The notes under the pieces are model-generated. The model had not been told where the DNA came from. It searched no databases and worked only from the letters and a program-made list of their open reading frames with translations. Shown in pieces: positions 9,577 to 21,080 of a stretch of 64,000 nucleotides of DNA. Within the stretch, counting starts at the first letter, position 1. Each line of letters starts with the position of its first letter. The DNA is from Castor canadensis. Taxonomy: Eukaryota; Chordata; Mammalia; Rodentia; Castoridae. Position numbers and translations under genes: made by a program. Where the stretch lies: positions 123,655,308-123,719,307 of the forward strand of contig NC_133397.1 of NCBI RefSeq assembly GCF_047511655.1, in the 5' to 3' direction.

Positions 9577-9800
9577 TTTTTTTTTTTTTTTTTGACAGTA
9601 CTGGGGTTTGAATTCAGGGCTTCACACTGACTAAGTAGGCTCTCTACCACTTGAGCCACCCTGCCAACTCCTTTTTGTGTTGGGTATTTTTGAGACAGGG
9701 TCTCACAAACTATTTTCCTGGACTGGTCTTGAGCTGTGATCCTCCTGAACTCTGTCTCCTGAGTAGCTAAGATTATAGGCATTATAGACCAGCACCTGGC
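9577..9800 (-). repeat. B1-dID composite SINE
   Basis: T tail, TACTGGGGTTTGAATTCAGG, then the B1 half ending GCACCTGGC. Confidence 0.88.
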
Positions 9801-10398
9801 AAAATTGGACATTTTCAAAATAAAAAAGTTTAGGTAGTCAAACTTTGTTTCTCTAGGCGTTTTTTCCGACTCTGATCATGTTACAGATCTGGTTGGCCCA
9901 AGAACCCGACTTCCACCCGTGGATAATGGTCTCAGCTGGGTATCTACAACTTCTGTTGTGTGAAATGGGGGGAGTTTGTTTGATTCCTTATACAGGTGTT
10001 TATCATAAGTACCTTAGGGTTTAGATAGGAGCTTTCTGTGTTCCTGTTCTGTCGTGCCATGCTACCAACAGGCTCAACTTTCCTTGTAAGTGTCTTTACT
10101 TAAAAAAATGTATCATGGCAAATACTAAAGTATTTTCCTGAAGTTTTCCATGATAAGGCTAATACATTTGTCTTCATAAGCTGTGTTCTATGTCTGACAA
10201 GGAAAAATTCTTTTAAGGGAAAGATCAGCATTGGTTGTGTTTGGTCTTCAAACACAACCAGCTTGCTGGATTCCTAGTGCTGAGGCTGATATTGTAAACT
10301 TCTTTTTTTCACTGATTCATATATTGGGACTATTTTGATATTTCAGCTAATAAGCAGAGTTGTCCAAAGAGGGCTTGCTCACTTAATTTTTCTTTTTA
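9801..10398. other. Intergenic, nothing recognised
   Basis: AT-rich unique sequence between two SINEs. Confidence 0.6.
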
Positions 10399-10623
10399 AT
10401 GTGGTGTAGGGAATTGAACCCAGGACTTTGCATGTGTTAGGCAAGTGCTCTACCACTGAGCTACCTCTTGAGGTCTTGGTTTTTTGTTTTTTTTTTAAGA
10501 AAATGTCTTGTTATGAATCCCAGGCTGTCCTGGGATTTCAAGTTTGCTGGCGTCAAACTTGAAATCTTTCAGCCTTCACCTCCCAAGTGCTGGATTGCAG
10601 GTGTGTACCACCACACCTGGCAC
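10399..10623 (-). repeat. ID element beside B1, both antisense
   Basis: AGGGAATTGAACCCAGGACT (ID-like) is followed after a T run by CCAAGTGCTGGATTGCAGGT (B1). Probably two insertions. Confidence 0.75.
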
Positions 10624-11541
10624 TGAATGAACCAAATCTTTTTACTAGGACCAAATTATAATTCTTCTGATCAGGAGTGGTTGGTACCCACAATTTCAAA
10701 TGCTTATTCTTCACTCCTTTCATTTTTTCTTTTTGTTTCTATAATTAAGCAATGTGGGTAGTTTTTAACTCTTTTCATAGGAGTGACTATTAAGGTAAAT
10801 GCCTTTCTGTGTTTAGGAATTTGACAAAAACAATGGCCTAAATTATAAGTTTTCTTAAAGACAGAAAGCTTTATAAAATGAAGATAAATATGTATCTTGA
10901 AAATTAAAAGAAACATTCTAGAAAATTTTGGTTAGGGTAGCATTTATAAGTCTTTCTAAAAAATTTCTTTTTTTTTTTTTAACTCCTCTTTTTGTTCCAA
11001 TTTTAGTATATGTGTTGCTGAAGCAAGGACAGTGTCTTTTGGCTTTTATCATTTTCTGGTCTTTAGAGCACACTTGGTCTATAACTTGAGTTATTGAAAA
11101 AGTAAGTGAAATTCACATTAGTGTTTGGATTTCATTAGGGCTTTCGGCTGTAATTTGGTTAAGTGATACCTCATCCCTTCCACATCTGACCCCACTCCAG
11201 GATGCCATAGGAAAAAGACAAATACAGTAAGTGCCAACTATGAAACTCTGGGGCACATACAGCATCTAGCTGAGATTCTGTTTCTGTGAATAGTGTGGTG
11301 AGTGAGCATGAGAGCAAAGGTCCCTGTTCAGGGTAATCCATCATAGGTGAGAATGAGAGAAAAGATCCTCTAGGTGCTTTCCAAACCAGGTGATGATTCT
11401 TGGGGTTCCTATCCATATCTACTGCTTTCTTCCCTACCCAGTCCCCACCATGCTTGTCTTTGGACCATGTCGTGTGTAGTCACCTGTCTGGAATGCCCTT
11501 CTGTTTCCTCATTCTAGCAAAACCTAATTTATCAACTTTTC
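10624..11541. other. Intergenic, nothing recognised
   Basis: AT-rich unique sequence, with only short T runs. Confidence 0.6.
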
Positions 11542-11625
11542 TTTTTTTGGCAGTACTGGGGTTTGAACTCAGGTCTTTGTGCTTGCTAGGAGGCTTTCTA
11601 CCATTTAAACCATACCTCCAGCCCT
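11542..11625 (-). repeat. ID-like SINE unit
   Basis: TTTTTTTGGCAGTACTGGGG to CTCCAGCCC. Confidence 0.8.
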
Positions 11626-12026
11626 AGTTTATCAAGTGTTAGGTCAAGTTCATTCTTCTCCTTGGAGCCTTTGCTGAATCTCTTTCCAACACAGGTCTGT
11701 CATTCACTTGACCATCCTTGTAAATGGGTGGTGGTGTGATGAGAGGCAGCTAGCTGGTCCTGTAAATCAGAAAGGACCAGAAATTGGAAGACTTGAGTGT
11801 CTATGTTTGCTTGTTGATTTACAAGCTGTGTGTTCATGGACAGCCAGTGGGTCTTCTATGAAGCCATTTCCCCCAGCGCAGCGAGGATGGAATGAAGTGA
11901 AGCCAACCCATGGTGCTTGCTTTAGGCATGTCATTGAGGTCTTTGCCATTTGATTACAGTGTTAAACACATACAAAATGTGTAATTTTTATCATATAAGA
12001 ATATTTGATGTTTCTCTTGAAAAGAA
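11626..12026. other. Intergenic, at most old repeat traces
   Basis: TGGAAGACTTGAGTGTCTAT and nearby sequence could be a worn MIR; not assignable. Confidence 0.4.
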
Positions 12027-12300
12027 ATATGCTAAATGAAATAAGCCAGACACAAAAGGACAACTATCGTATGATTGCAGTTATCTGTGGGACCTAGGGT
12101 ACTCAAATTTGTGGACACAGAAAGTGGAATGGTGGTAGTCAAGGGTGGTGGGTGGGTGGGGAAGGGGAATGGAGTTGTTACTAAAAGAGCAGAGAGTTTG
12201 TATTTGGGATGATGAAAAAGTTCTGGAGGTGGAGCCTGGTGATGGTTGTACAACACTGTGGATGTACTGAATGCACTGAAGCAGGATTAAAATGGTAAAA
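12027..12300 (+). repeat. Old L1 3' end (first of a pair)
   Basis: AAATGAAATAAGCCAGACAC and the later GATGAAAAAGTTCTGGAGGT are typical of old mammalian L1 3' ends. Confidence 0.75.
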
Positions 12301-12319
12301 ACAAAGAAATAAGTACTGA

Positions 12320-12770
12320 AAATGGAGATAAGTGTTCATAGCCACTGTACTCATACCAGCCAAATGATGGAAACAACTCACATGTCTTTTCAGGGTATGT
12401 ACACACAATTACTCAGTAGAAAGGGGGATGAAGTAATGATATACAGTGTTCATGAACCTCTGAAATCTTCATGCGATGTGGAAGGAGTCAGACACAAAGT
12501 TCTGCCTCTGTGTTGTGTGATTTCATGGATGTGAAGTTTTTGGAGCATCAGGACCATAGTTGCTAGGGTTGGGTGGGAGGCAGTGGGCCAAAGAGGCGAG
12601 TAATGGAGGATAATTACTTAGTGGGCTGAAGGTCTTATTTTGAGCTGATGAGAATGTTCTGGAACAAGGTGAAGGTGGTAGTGGTCACAACCGTGATGGT
12701 GGGAACGGCCTCTGCATTGGCCATTATAAATGGTCACTTAAACCATATGAACTGCACCTAAGTCAAAAGG
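12320..12770 (+). repeat. Old L1 3' end (second of a pair)
   Basis: AAATGATGGAAACAACTCAC, GGACCATAGTTGCTAGGGTT and CATATGAACTGCACCTAAG match the same L1 3' region as 12027-12300. Confidence 0.75.
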
Positions 12771-13047
12771 ATATTTATCTTATTGTTGCTCTTGGATTAT
12801 ATCTTTGGGTGTAAAGGATTTGGGGTTTTTGCTAGTCAAAGAAGTTATTTTAATTTCATCTTATGCCTGGTTTTATGTCTCTGGCTTTTTGGGAGAGGAG
12901 CGTCCTACAGTGCACATTAAGTGTATCTTTCTCACGTGGCGGCTTCTTCACAGGTAAAAGAAACTATGCTGCTCTGGCTTAGCCGTGATGACTTTAAAAA
13001 GTTTAGATTTCTCAGACACTCATGTGATAAGCAGGAAGACTTTCCTA

Positions 13048-13266
13048 GCGGGCATTGGTGGCTCATATCTGTAATTCTAGCTACTCAGGAGGCAGAGGTC
13101 AGTAGGATGGTGGTTTGAAGTCAGGCCAGGCAAATAGTTTGTGAGACCCTATCTCAAAAATACTCAACACAAAAAGGGCTGGTGGAGTGGCTCAAGTGGT
13201 AGAGTGCCTACCTAGCATGCACGAGGTTCTGAGTTCAAATTCCAGTACCACCAAAAAAAAAAAAAT
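13048..13266 (+). repeat. B1-dID composite SINE
   Basis: GGCATTGGTGGCTCATATCT to the ID-like GGTTCTGAGTTCAAATTCCA with an A tail. Confidence 0.9.
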
Positions 13267-13633
13267 CCTGAAACCATACATTAGATGTCTGACATCTACT
13301 GTCAGTAATATGTGTAAGATCCTGCCAAACCAGCCTCTTGCAGAGTTCTGCTGTGAACTTCAAAATGCAGTACCTGCTATGAATTTGTGGTGTGTTATAA
13401 CAGTGTTTGGGTTTGTATTGTCAAATGAGTAGCCACTAGCCATATGTACCTACTTAACTTCAAGGTTAAATTAAAAATTCATTTTCTGAATGAGATTTAA
13501 GTGATCAATAGCCACATTCTCTAATTTTCCAGTGTTAGAAAACACAAAATAAACATTTCCATCTTTGCTGGGTGCTCTCTTGAGCTATGCTTGCTTAGGA
13601 AGAAACGTAGCGTCTTAAATGTTTACATTAATA

Positions 13634-13863
13634 GAAAATAGAAAAAATTTTTTTTGATGGGACTAGGGTTTGAACTCAGGGCTTCACACTCACAAGGCAG
13701 GTTCTCTACTGCTTGAGCCACCCCTCCAGTGCATTTTGCTCTGGTTATTTTGTAGATAGGGTCTCCAAAGTTTCAAAGGCCTGGGCTGGCCTTGAACCAC
13801 GATCCTTCAGATCTCAACCTCCTGAGTAGCTAGGATTACAGGTGTGAGCCACCAGTGCCCAGA
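13634..13863 (-). repeat. B1-dID composite SINE
   Basis: Antisense copy ending GGATTACAGGTGTGAGCCAC. Confidence 0.9.
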
Positions 13864-13914
13864 TAGAAAATGCAAATCTTTAATCCACAACAAAAGTTTT
13901 TACCTTAAGAAAGA

Positions 13915-14040
13915 AAATGATTGAAACCTAAGTAGGGGAGGAGATAAAGGAGAATATGGAGGGGATGAATTTAACTTTTGTAAATGTCACAATGTACTTC
14001 TAGTTCAACAATAATATGATAATAATAAAAAAATGAAACC
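13915..14040 (+). repeat. L1 3'-end fragment
   Basis: ATTTAACTTTTGTAAATGTC and ACAATAATATGATAATAATA resemble L1 tails, followed by an A tract. Confidence 0.5.
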
Positions 14041-14143
14041 CAAGGTAAGTAGAATGAAAATATAAAGATATAGAAATCCAAAACTGAGACACGAAACAAA
14101 GAAGATACAAATTTAGGAATTTTAGGAAATTTAGGGAACAATA

Positions 14144-14371
14144 CTAGCTGGGGACCAGTGGCTCATGCCTGTAATCCTAGCTACACAGGAGGCAGAGACC
14201 AGGAGGATCATGGTTCAAAGTTGCCCGGGCAAATAGTTCACGAGACCCTGTCACAAAATACTCACACAAAAAAGGGGTTGTAGAATGGCTCAAGTAGTAG
14301 AGCGCCTGCCTAGAAAGCATGAAAAATGTGAAGCTCTGAGTTCAAACTCCAGTGCTGACAAAAAAAAAAAC
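14144..14371 (+). repeat. B1-dID composite SINE
   Basis: GTGGCTCATGCCTGTAATCC to an A tail at 14361-14371. Confidence 0.9.
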
Positions 14372-14427
14372 CAACCCTCCAAAATGGACAAATAGGATTA
14401 TATCAAACTAAAAAAGCTTGTGTTCAC

Positions 14428-14548
14428 AGGGCCAGGGGCAGTGATTCACCCCTGCAGTCCCATTCCTCTGGAGGCTGAGGCCAGAGGACTGCTTGACACC
14501 TGCTTCAGCATCTTGAGAACCAGTCTCAAAAAAGAAACTTTTTAATAA
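14428..14548 (+). repeat. B1-like SINE fragment
   Basis: GGCAGTGATTCACCCCTGCA and GGAGGCTGAGGCCAGAGGAC. Confidence 0.7.
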
Positions 14549-14632
14549 ACAAGAAACAACCAACCAACTCCCCCAAACAAAAACCTTTGTGTATCAAAAG
14601 AGAACACAGAAAAAGTAACAAAGAATGAAAAG

Positions 14633-14850
14633 GGCCAGGCTCACACTTGTAATCCCAGATAGATACTCAAGAGGCAGAGATCAGGAGGATCAAAGTTTGA
14701 AGCCAGCCATGGGAAAATAGTTCAAGAGACCCTATCTCAAAAAAACCCTTCACAAAAAAGGGCTGGTGGAGTGGCTCAAGGTGAAGGCCCTAAGTTCAAA
14801 CTCCAGTACTGCAAAAAAAGAAAAAGAAAAAGAAAAAAGAATGAGAGGGA
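14633..14850 (+). repeat. B1-dID composite SINE
   Basis: CTCACACTTGTAATCCCAGA to an AAAAAG-rich tail. Confidence 0.88.
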
Positions 14851-15102
14851 ATATTTGCCAATCATATATCTGAAAAGGTGTTCATACCCAGAATGCATAA
14901 AAAACTTCTATGACTCAACAAAACCCAAATAACTCCATTAAAAATCAGACTTAGGGGACCTGGGTACTATTTACTGGCATGGCCCAGGGGACATTGTGTG
15001 GGACCATGTGTGTTGGATGGAGGACTGTACAACTAGCCAGGGTAGGAGAGAATTTGCTGGCTTGGGTGTATTTTCCTTCAAATTGCGATTTAACATCCTG
15101 GC

Positions 15103-15117
15103 AAGAATACTTAGGAA
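15103..15117. repeat. L1 target-site duplication, left
   Basis: AAGAATACTTAGGAA, identical to 21579-21593. It fixes the 5' boundary of the L1. Confidence 0.95.
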
Positions 15118-16569
15118 GAGAAGATTTCCAAGATGGTGGCTAGAGGGAGGAAGCAGAAAGCATGTCTCCTAAAGTGAAATCTTGGAGAGACGCTGGAGAC
15201 ACACCTTGCAGGCAAGGCCACCGAGAAGGGCAAAACTTTGACCCCTCCACACCTCCAGCCTGCACAGAGCATCTCCACTTCACGTTGAACGGAGAAACCA
15301 GGAGGCCCCTGGGTAGCCAGTTGCCCGCGCCCGGGCAACTTGGAAAGATGCGGACAAGGTTAGCTAAGTGGTATGTGGTACTCCCACAGACAACCCTGGG
15401 CCATTCAGCATAGCCCCCTGGACAGACTGACCCCCACCCAGGGAAAAAAGAAAAACTGAGTAATAAGCAATAAGAACAATAAAGACACGTAGCAAAGAGG
15501 GTGGGGCACCCTGAGCTCTGAAGAGGGGGGAGGGGAATCCTGCCTGGAACTGTAAATAAACAAGCCAGGTTGGCTGGAGAGGGCGGGAGCAGGGGCGAGT
15601 GCCCAGCAACTAAGAGTGGAAAAGCTTGTGAGAGTGGCAGTGGGAGGAAAACTCCATAGGAGAGGGGGGAAGACCCACTTCCCACATGAGCTGTAAACAA
15701 ACATGCAGGCCAGAGAAAGTGGGTGCAGTGTCACCTCCCCCAGTGTGCTTGGAAAGGGGAAAGCTTGTAGCAGTGGCTCGTGGACAGGAAAACTCTGAGT
15801 AAACAAAGCCTGCAGGGCCAGGTGAGTGCTAAGCTCACCCCTGAGATCTGCATAAATAACGCCTCCAGCAACAGCAGGCTGACAGCAGTGGGCAGGCAAA
15901 CCACAGCCTCAGATAGCCATTCACAGACCTGTCTCCAGACTCTTTTTTTTCTCTCTCCCTTTCTTTGATGAGAAAACAACTGAACTACACCTGCATGCTG
16001 AAAAACTTACTGAAACTGTATTGCATTTGAACTTGTGATGCTTGGTGGGTTTTTTTTTTTCTTCTTATGTTACCCCTTTGATGAGACAACTACAGAACAA
16101 CATCTGAGGCACCATCTCCAGGATTGGAGGCTGAGGAACGAACACCAAAATTATTACGACTGAAACTTCATTGCATTTGAACTTGGAGGTTTTTTAAAAA
16201 AATTTTTATTTATTTTTTATTTTATATTATTTATATATATAAAATTTTTTCTTTCATTTACTTATTTTTTATATTTATTATTACCTTTATTTTTATTTTT
16301 TATTTTCAATCCTCTCTCTGTCTCTCTAATACCTTTTCAGCTTACTGTTGATTAGTACACTCTCTCCTGTTTATATCTTTGAAACTTTTTTTGTTTGTTT
16401 CTTTGTTTTGCTTTTTGTTTTTTTTTCTACTTATTTGTTTTTCCCTTTTCCTTTAACTTCTTTGCTTTACATCTCTCACCCTTCCATTCTAAATATCACT
16501 AGTGCTATTATTACAGCCAGAAAATACTTAATTGCACACAGTACAGGGACAATAGCAACACCAAGGACA
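15118..16569 (+). promoter_or_regulatory. L1 5'UTR with imperfect tandem units
   Basis: The 1.45-kb leader begins GAGAAGATTTCCAAGATGG. Two kinds of internal repetition are visible. Units sharing TGTAAA(T/C)AAAC and GGAAAACTC occur from about 15551, 15692 and 15799. A pair of about 114 bp shares TTTGATGAG and ATTGCATTTGAACTTG (15962-16075 and 16076-16190). The last 370 bp are T- and AT-rich. The leader presumably contains the internal promoter. Confidence 0.75.
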
Positions 16570-17859
16570 ATGACGGGAAGACAGAAAAAACAGGGAAACC
16601 AGTTTCAACACAGTAAAAAATTAGTACAGGAACCAGAGGGAAATGAAGAAAATGGATACTCAGATCCAGACTCCAAAAAAATGAAGATAAACTATGCCAA
16701 AGAACCCAATGAAGCCCACAAGAATAATCTAAAAGGAGACATACTACAGGTACTTAATGAGAATTTTATAGAGATGATACTGGATATGATCAACCAAAAT
16801 GTACAGGAGACACTCAAGAAATTCCAAAACAACAAAAATAGAGAATTTGAAAAAGCAAAAGAAGAAATAAAGGAAACCATAGAAGCACTGTATAAACACC
16901 AAAGTGAAACAGAGAACACAATCAATAAACAGATAAATGAACTCAGGACAAAAATAGACAACATTAAAGAGGAAAACAGCCAGGATATGGAAAACCTCAG
17001 AAAAAAGAACGAAACAGAATTGCAAAACAAAACAGAAGGCCAATCCAGCAGAATAGAACAAACAGAAGAAAGAATCTCAGAACTTGAAGATGAAATGGTA
17101 ATTAAAGGAAAAACTGAAGAACTATTAATTAAACAACTCAAGATCTGTGAAAAGAAAATGCAAGAACTCACCAACTCCATCAAAAGACCAAACTTAAGAA
17201 TCATGGGCATCAAAGAAGGAGAAGAGGTGCAAGCAAAGGGAATGCGTAATATATTCAACAAAATAATAACAGAAAATTTCCCAAATCTAGACAAAGGTAG
17301 TCCCATACAGATGCAAGAGGCCTCCAGAACACCCAACAGACCAGATCAAAATAGAACTACCCCACAACATATCATCATTAAAACAACAAGTTCAGAAACT
17401 AAGGAAAGAATATTGAAGGCTGTAAGAGAGAAAAAACAAATAACATACAAAGGTAAACCCATCAAAATCACAGCAGACTTCTCAACAGAAACATTAAAAG
17501 CAAGAAGAGTGTGGGGTGAGATCTTCAGGGCACTGAATGAAAATAACTTCAACCCCAGGATACTCTACCCAGCAAAACTATCATTCAAAATAGATGGAGC
17601 AATAAAAGTCTTCCATGATAAGCAGAAACTAAAACAATATGTGACCACAAAGCCACCACTACAAAAGATTCTTCAAGGGATTCTGCACACAGTGAATCCC
17701 AACATAACCATGAAAAGACAGGCAGCACCAAACCACAGGAAAAGAAAAAGCAAGAATGTAGAGAGAAACCTCAACTTAGGTACACACAATCAAACCTTCA
17801 AACAACTAAGACAACTAAATGACAGGACTCACCACATACCTATCAGTACTAACACTTAA
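16570..17859 (+). CDS. L1 ORF1 protein, intact
   Basis: ORF1p is the RNA-binding chaperone that coats L1 RNA in the cytoplasm. I chose the ATG at 16570 (A at -3), giving 429 residues that begin MTGRQKKQGNQ. The frame is open for 74 more codons upstream to 16348, but those are hydrophobic and come from T-rich leader. A long coiled coil with SQDMENLRKKNETELQN and IEQTEERISELEDEM covers roughly residues 50-195. The RRM-like domain starts near residue 205 (PNLRIMGIKEGEEV). The C-terminal domain includes ITADFSTETLKARRVWGEIF near residue 304. It is longer than human ORF1p (338), mainly in the coiled coil and N-terminus. No breaks are seen. Confidence 0.9.
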   Translation: MTGRQKKQGNQFQHSKKLVQEPEGNEENGYSDPDSKKMKINYAKEPNEAHKNNLKGDILQVLNENFIEMILDMINQNVQETLKKFQNNKNREFEKAKEEIKETIEALYKHQSETENTINKQINELRTKIDNIKEENSQDMENLRKKNETELQNKTEGQSSRIEQTEERISELEDEMVIKGKTEELLIKQLKICEKKMQELTNSIKRPNLRIMGIKEGEEVQAKGMRNIFNKIITENFPNLDKGSPIQMQEASRTPNRPDQNRTTPQHIIIKTTSSETKERILKAVREKKQITYKGKPIKITADFSTETLKARRVWGEIFRALNENNFNPRILYPAKLSFKIDGAIKVFHDKQKLKQYVTTKPPLQKILQGILHTVNPNITMKRQAAPNHRKRKSKNVERNLNLGTHNQTFKQLRQLNDRTHHIPISTNT

Positions 17860-20800
17860 TGTTAACGGACTTAATTCACCCATCAAAGGCACCGTTTCAT
17901 GAAATGGATTAAAAAGGAAGGTCCAACAGTTTGTTGCTTACAGGAGACCCATCTCACCGACACAAATAAGCATATGCTTAGGATGAAAGGCTGGAAGAAG
18001 ATTTACCAAACCAGTGGCCCCCGAAAACAGGCAGGAGTAGCAGTACTTGTCTCTGACAAAGTAGACTTCAAACCTACATTGATTAAATGAGATAAAGAAG
18101 GACATTCCATACTAATAAAAGGGGAAATAGACCAAAAGGAAATAATAATTATCAACCTATATGCACCCATATATTAAAAAGATTGAAAGATCCCAAATCA
18201 ATGACCTAATGATACATCTCAAACTCCTAGAAAAACAAGAACAAGCAAATCCCAAAACAAATAGGAGAGAAATAATAAAAATAAGAGCTGAAATCAATGA
18301 AATAGAAACCAAAAAAACCATACAAAGAATTAATGAAACAAAAAGTTGGTTCTTTGAAAAAATAAACAAGATCGATAGACCCCTGGCAAACCTGACTAAA
18401 ATGAGGAGAGAAAAAAACCCAAATTAGTAGAATCAGGAATGCAAAAGGGGAGATAACAACAAACACCATGGAAGTCCAGGAAATCATCAGAGACTACTTC
18501 GAGAACCTATATTCAAATAAATTTGAAAATCTAAAAGAAATGGACAGATTTCTAGATACATATAATCATCCAAAACTGAACCAAGAGGAAATTAATCACC
18601 TGAATAGACCTATAACACAAAATGAAATTGAAGCAGCAATCAAGAGTCTCCCCAAAAAGAAAAGTCCAGGACCTGATGGATTCTCTGCTGAATTCTATCA
18701 GACCTTTAAAGAAGAACTGATACCAACACTCCTTAAACTGTTCCACGAAATAGAAAGGGAAGGAAAACTGCCAAACACATTTTATGAAGCCAGTATTACA
18801 CTTATCCCAAAACCAGGCAGAGACACCTCCAAAAAGGAGAACTATAGGTCAATCTCCTTAATGAACATTGATGCAAAAATCCTCAACAAAATAATGGCAA
18901 ACCGAATTCAGCAACACATCAAAAAGATTATTCACCATGACCAAGTAGGCTTCATCCCAGGGATGCAGGGGTGGTTCAACATACGAAAATCAATAAACGT
19001 AATAAACCACATTAACAGAAGCAAAGACAAAGACCACTTGATCATCTCAATAGATGCAGAAAAAGCCTTTGATAAGATCCAACACCATTTCATGATAAAA
19101 GCTCTAAGAAAACTAGGAATAGAAGGAAAGTTCCTCAACATTATAAAAGCTATATATGACAAACCTACAGCCAGCATTATACTTAATGGAGAAAAATTAA
19201 AACCATTCCCTCTAAAATCAGGAACCAGACAAGGATGCCCACTATCTCCACTCCTATTCAACATAGTACTGGAATTCCTAGCCAGAGCAATTAGGCAAGA
19301 AGAAGGAATAAAAGGAATACAAATAGGTAAAGAAACTGTCAAAATATCCCTATTTGCAGACGACATGATCCTATACCTTAAAGACCCAAAAAACTCTACT
19401 CAGAAGCTTCTAGACATCATCAATAGCTATAGCAAGGTAGCAGGATATAAAATCAACATAGAAAAATCATTAGCATTTCTAGACACTAACAATGAGCAAA
19501 CGGAAAAAAAATGTATGAAAACAATTCCATTTACAATAGCCTCAAACAAAATCAAATACCTAGGTGTAAACCTAACAAAAGATGTGAAAGACCTCTACAA
19601 GGAAAACTATACACTTCTGAAGAAAGAGATTGAGGAAGACTATAGAAAGTGGAGAGATCTCCCATGCTCATGGATTGGTAGAATCAACATAGTAAAAATA
19701 TCTATACTTCCAAAAGTAATCTACATGTTTAATGCAATTCCCATCAAAATTCCAATGACATTCATTAAAGAGATTGAAAAATCTACCGTTAAATTTATAT
19801 GGAAACACAAGAGGCCACGAATAGCCAAGTCAATACTCTGTCAAAAGAACAATGCAGGAGGTATCACAATACCTGACTTCAAACTATATTACAAAGCAAT
19901 AACGATAAAAACAGCATGGTACTGGCACAAAAACAGACATGAAGACCAGTGGAACAGAATAGAGGACCCAGATATGAAGCCACACAACTATAACCAACTT
20001 GTCTTTGACAAAGGAGCGAAAAATATACAATGGAGAAAAGACAGCGTCTTCAACAAAAACTGCTGGGAAAACTGGTTAGCAGTCTGCAAAAAGCTGAAAC
20101 TAGGTCCATGTATATCACCCTGTACCAATATTAACTCAAAATGGATCAAGAATCTTAATATCAGACCACAAACTCTAAAGTTGATACAGGAAAGAGTAGG
20201 AAATACTCTGGAGTTAGTAGGTATAGGTAAGAACTTTCTCAATGAAACCCCAGCAGCACAGCAACTAAGAGATAGCATAGATAAATGGGACCTCATAAAA
20301 CTAAAAAGCTTCTGCACAGCAAAAGAAATGGTCTCTAAACTGAAGAGAACACTCACAGAGTGGGAGAAAATATTTGCCAGCTACACATCAGACAAAGGAC
20401 TGATAACCAGAATATATAGGGAACTTAAAAAACTAAATTCTCCCAAAACTAATGAACCAATAAAGAAATGGGCAAGTGAACTAAACAGAACTTTCTCAAA
20501 AGAAGAAATTCAAATGGCCAAAAAACACATGAAAAAATGCTCACCATCTCTAGCAATAAAGGAAATGCAAATTAAAACCACACTAAGATTCCACCTCACC
20601 CCTGTTAGAATAGCCATCATCAGCAACACCACCAACAGGTGTTGGCGAGGATGCGGGGAAAAAGGAACCCTCTTACACTGTTGGTGGGAATGTAGACTAG
20701 TACAACCACTCTGGAAAAAAATTTGGAGGCTACTTAAAAAGCTGGACATCAATCTACCATTTGATCCAGCAATACCACTCTTGGGGATATACCCAAAAGA

Positions 20801-21080
20801 CTGTGACACAGGTTACTCCAGAGGCACCTGCACATCCATGTTTATTGCGGCACTATTCACAATAGCCAAGTTATGGAAACAGCCAAGATGCCCCAGCACT
20901 GACGAATGGATTAAGAAAATGTGGTATCTATACACAATGGAATTTTATGCAGCCATGAAGAAGAACGAAATGTTATCATTTGCTGGTAAATGGATGGAAT
21001 TGGAGAACATCATTCTGAATGAGGTTAGCCTGGCCCAAAAGACCAAAAATCGTATGTTCTCCCTCATATGTGGACAGTAG
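17819..21080 (+). pseudogene. L1 ORF2, endonuclease deleted and frameshifted
   Basis: ORF2p supplies the endonuclease and reverse transcriptase of L1. Its likely ATG at 17819 overlaps the end of ORF1 by 41 nt in another frame. The copy is broken four ways. A 1-nt loss near 17887 shifts the frame. There is a TGA at 18088-18090. An internal deletion at about 18170 joins the NLYAP part of the endonuclease to the linker before the reverse transcriptase; by comparison with typical ORF2 roughly 0.65-0.7 kb is missing. A further frameshift lies near 18423. The remainder is listed at 18468. Confidence 0.9.
18468..21080 (+). CDS. L1 ORF2 fragment: intact reverse transcriptase and C-terminal domain
   Basis: An uninterrupted 870-codon frame covers the whole reverse transcriptase and Cys-rich end. 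Visible blocks are [43 protein letters not shown] and the catalytic FADD at 19353-19364 (residue 296 from this ATG). Near the end [18 protein letters not shown] fits the L1 CX3CX7HX4C knuckle. The ATG at 18468 is simply the first in the frame; the frame is open from 18423. Whether this fragment is translated is unknown. Confidence 0.85.
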   Translation: MEVQEIIRDYFENLYSNKFENLKEMDRFLDTYNHPKLNQEEINHLNRPITQNEIEAAIKSLPKKKSPGPDGFSAEFYQTFKEELIPTLLKLFHEIEREGKLPNTFYEASITLIPKPGRDTSKKENYRSISLMNIDAKILNKIMANRIQQHIKKIIHHDQVGFIPGMQGWFNIRKSINVINHINRSKDKDHLIISIDAEKAFDKIQHHFMIKALRKLGIEGKFLNIIKAIYDKPTASIILNGEKLKPFPLKSGTRQGCPLSPLLFNIVLEFLARAIRQEEGIKGIQIGKETVKISLFADDMILYLKDPKNSTQKLLDIINSYSKVAGYKINIEKSLAFLDTNNEQTEKKCMKTIPFTIASNKIKYLGVNLTKDVKDLYKENYTLLKKEIEEDYRKWRDLPCSWIGRINIVKISILPKVIYMFNAIPIKIPMTFIKEIEKSTVKFIWKHKRPRIAKSILCQKNNAGGITIPDFKLYYKAITIKTAWYWHKNRHEDQWNRIEDPDMKPHNYNQLVFDKGAKNIQWRKDSVFNKNCWENWLAVCKKLKLGPCISPCTNINSKWIKNLNIRPQTLKLIQERVGNTLELVGIGKNFLNETPAAQQLRDSIDKWDLIKLKSFCTAKEMVSKLKRTLTEWEKIFASYTSDKGLITRIYRELKKLNSPKTNEPIKKWASELNRTFSKEEIQMAKKHMKKCSPSLAIKEMQIKTTLRFHLTPVRIAIISNTTNRCWRGCGEKGTLLHCWWECRLVQPLWKKIWRLLKKLDINLPFDPAIPLLGIYPKDCDTGYSRGTCTSMFIAALFTIAKLWKQPRCPSTDEWIKKMWYLYTMEFYAAMKKNEMLSFAGKWMELENIILNEVSLAQKTKNRMFSLICGQ

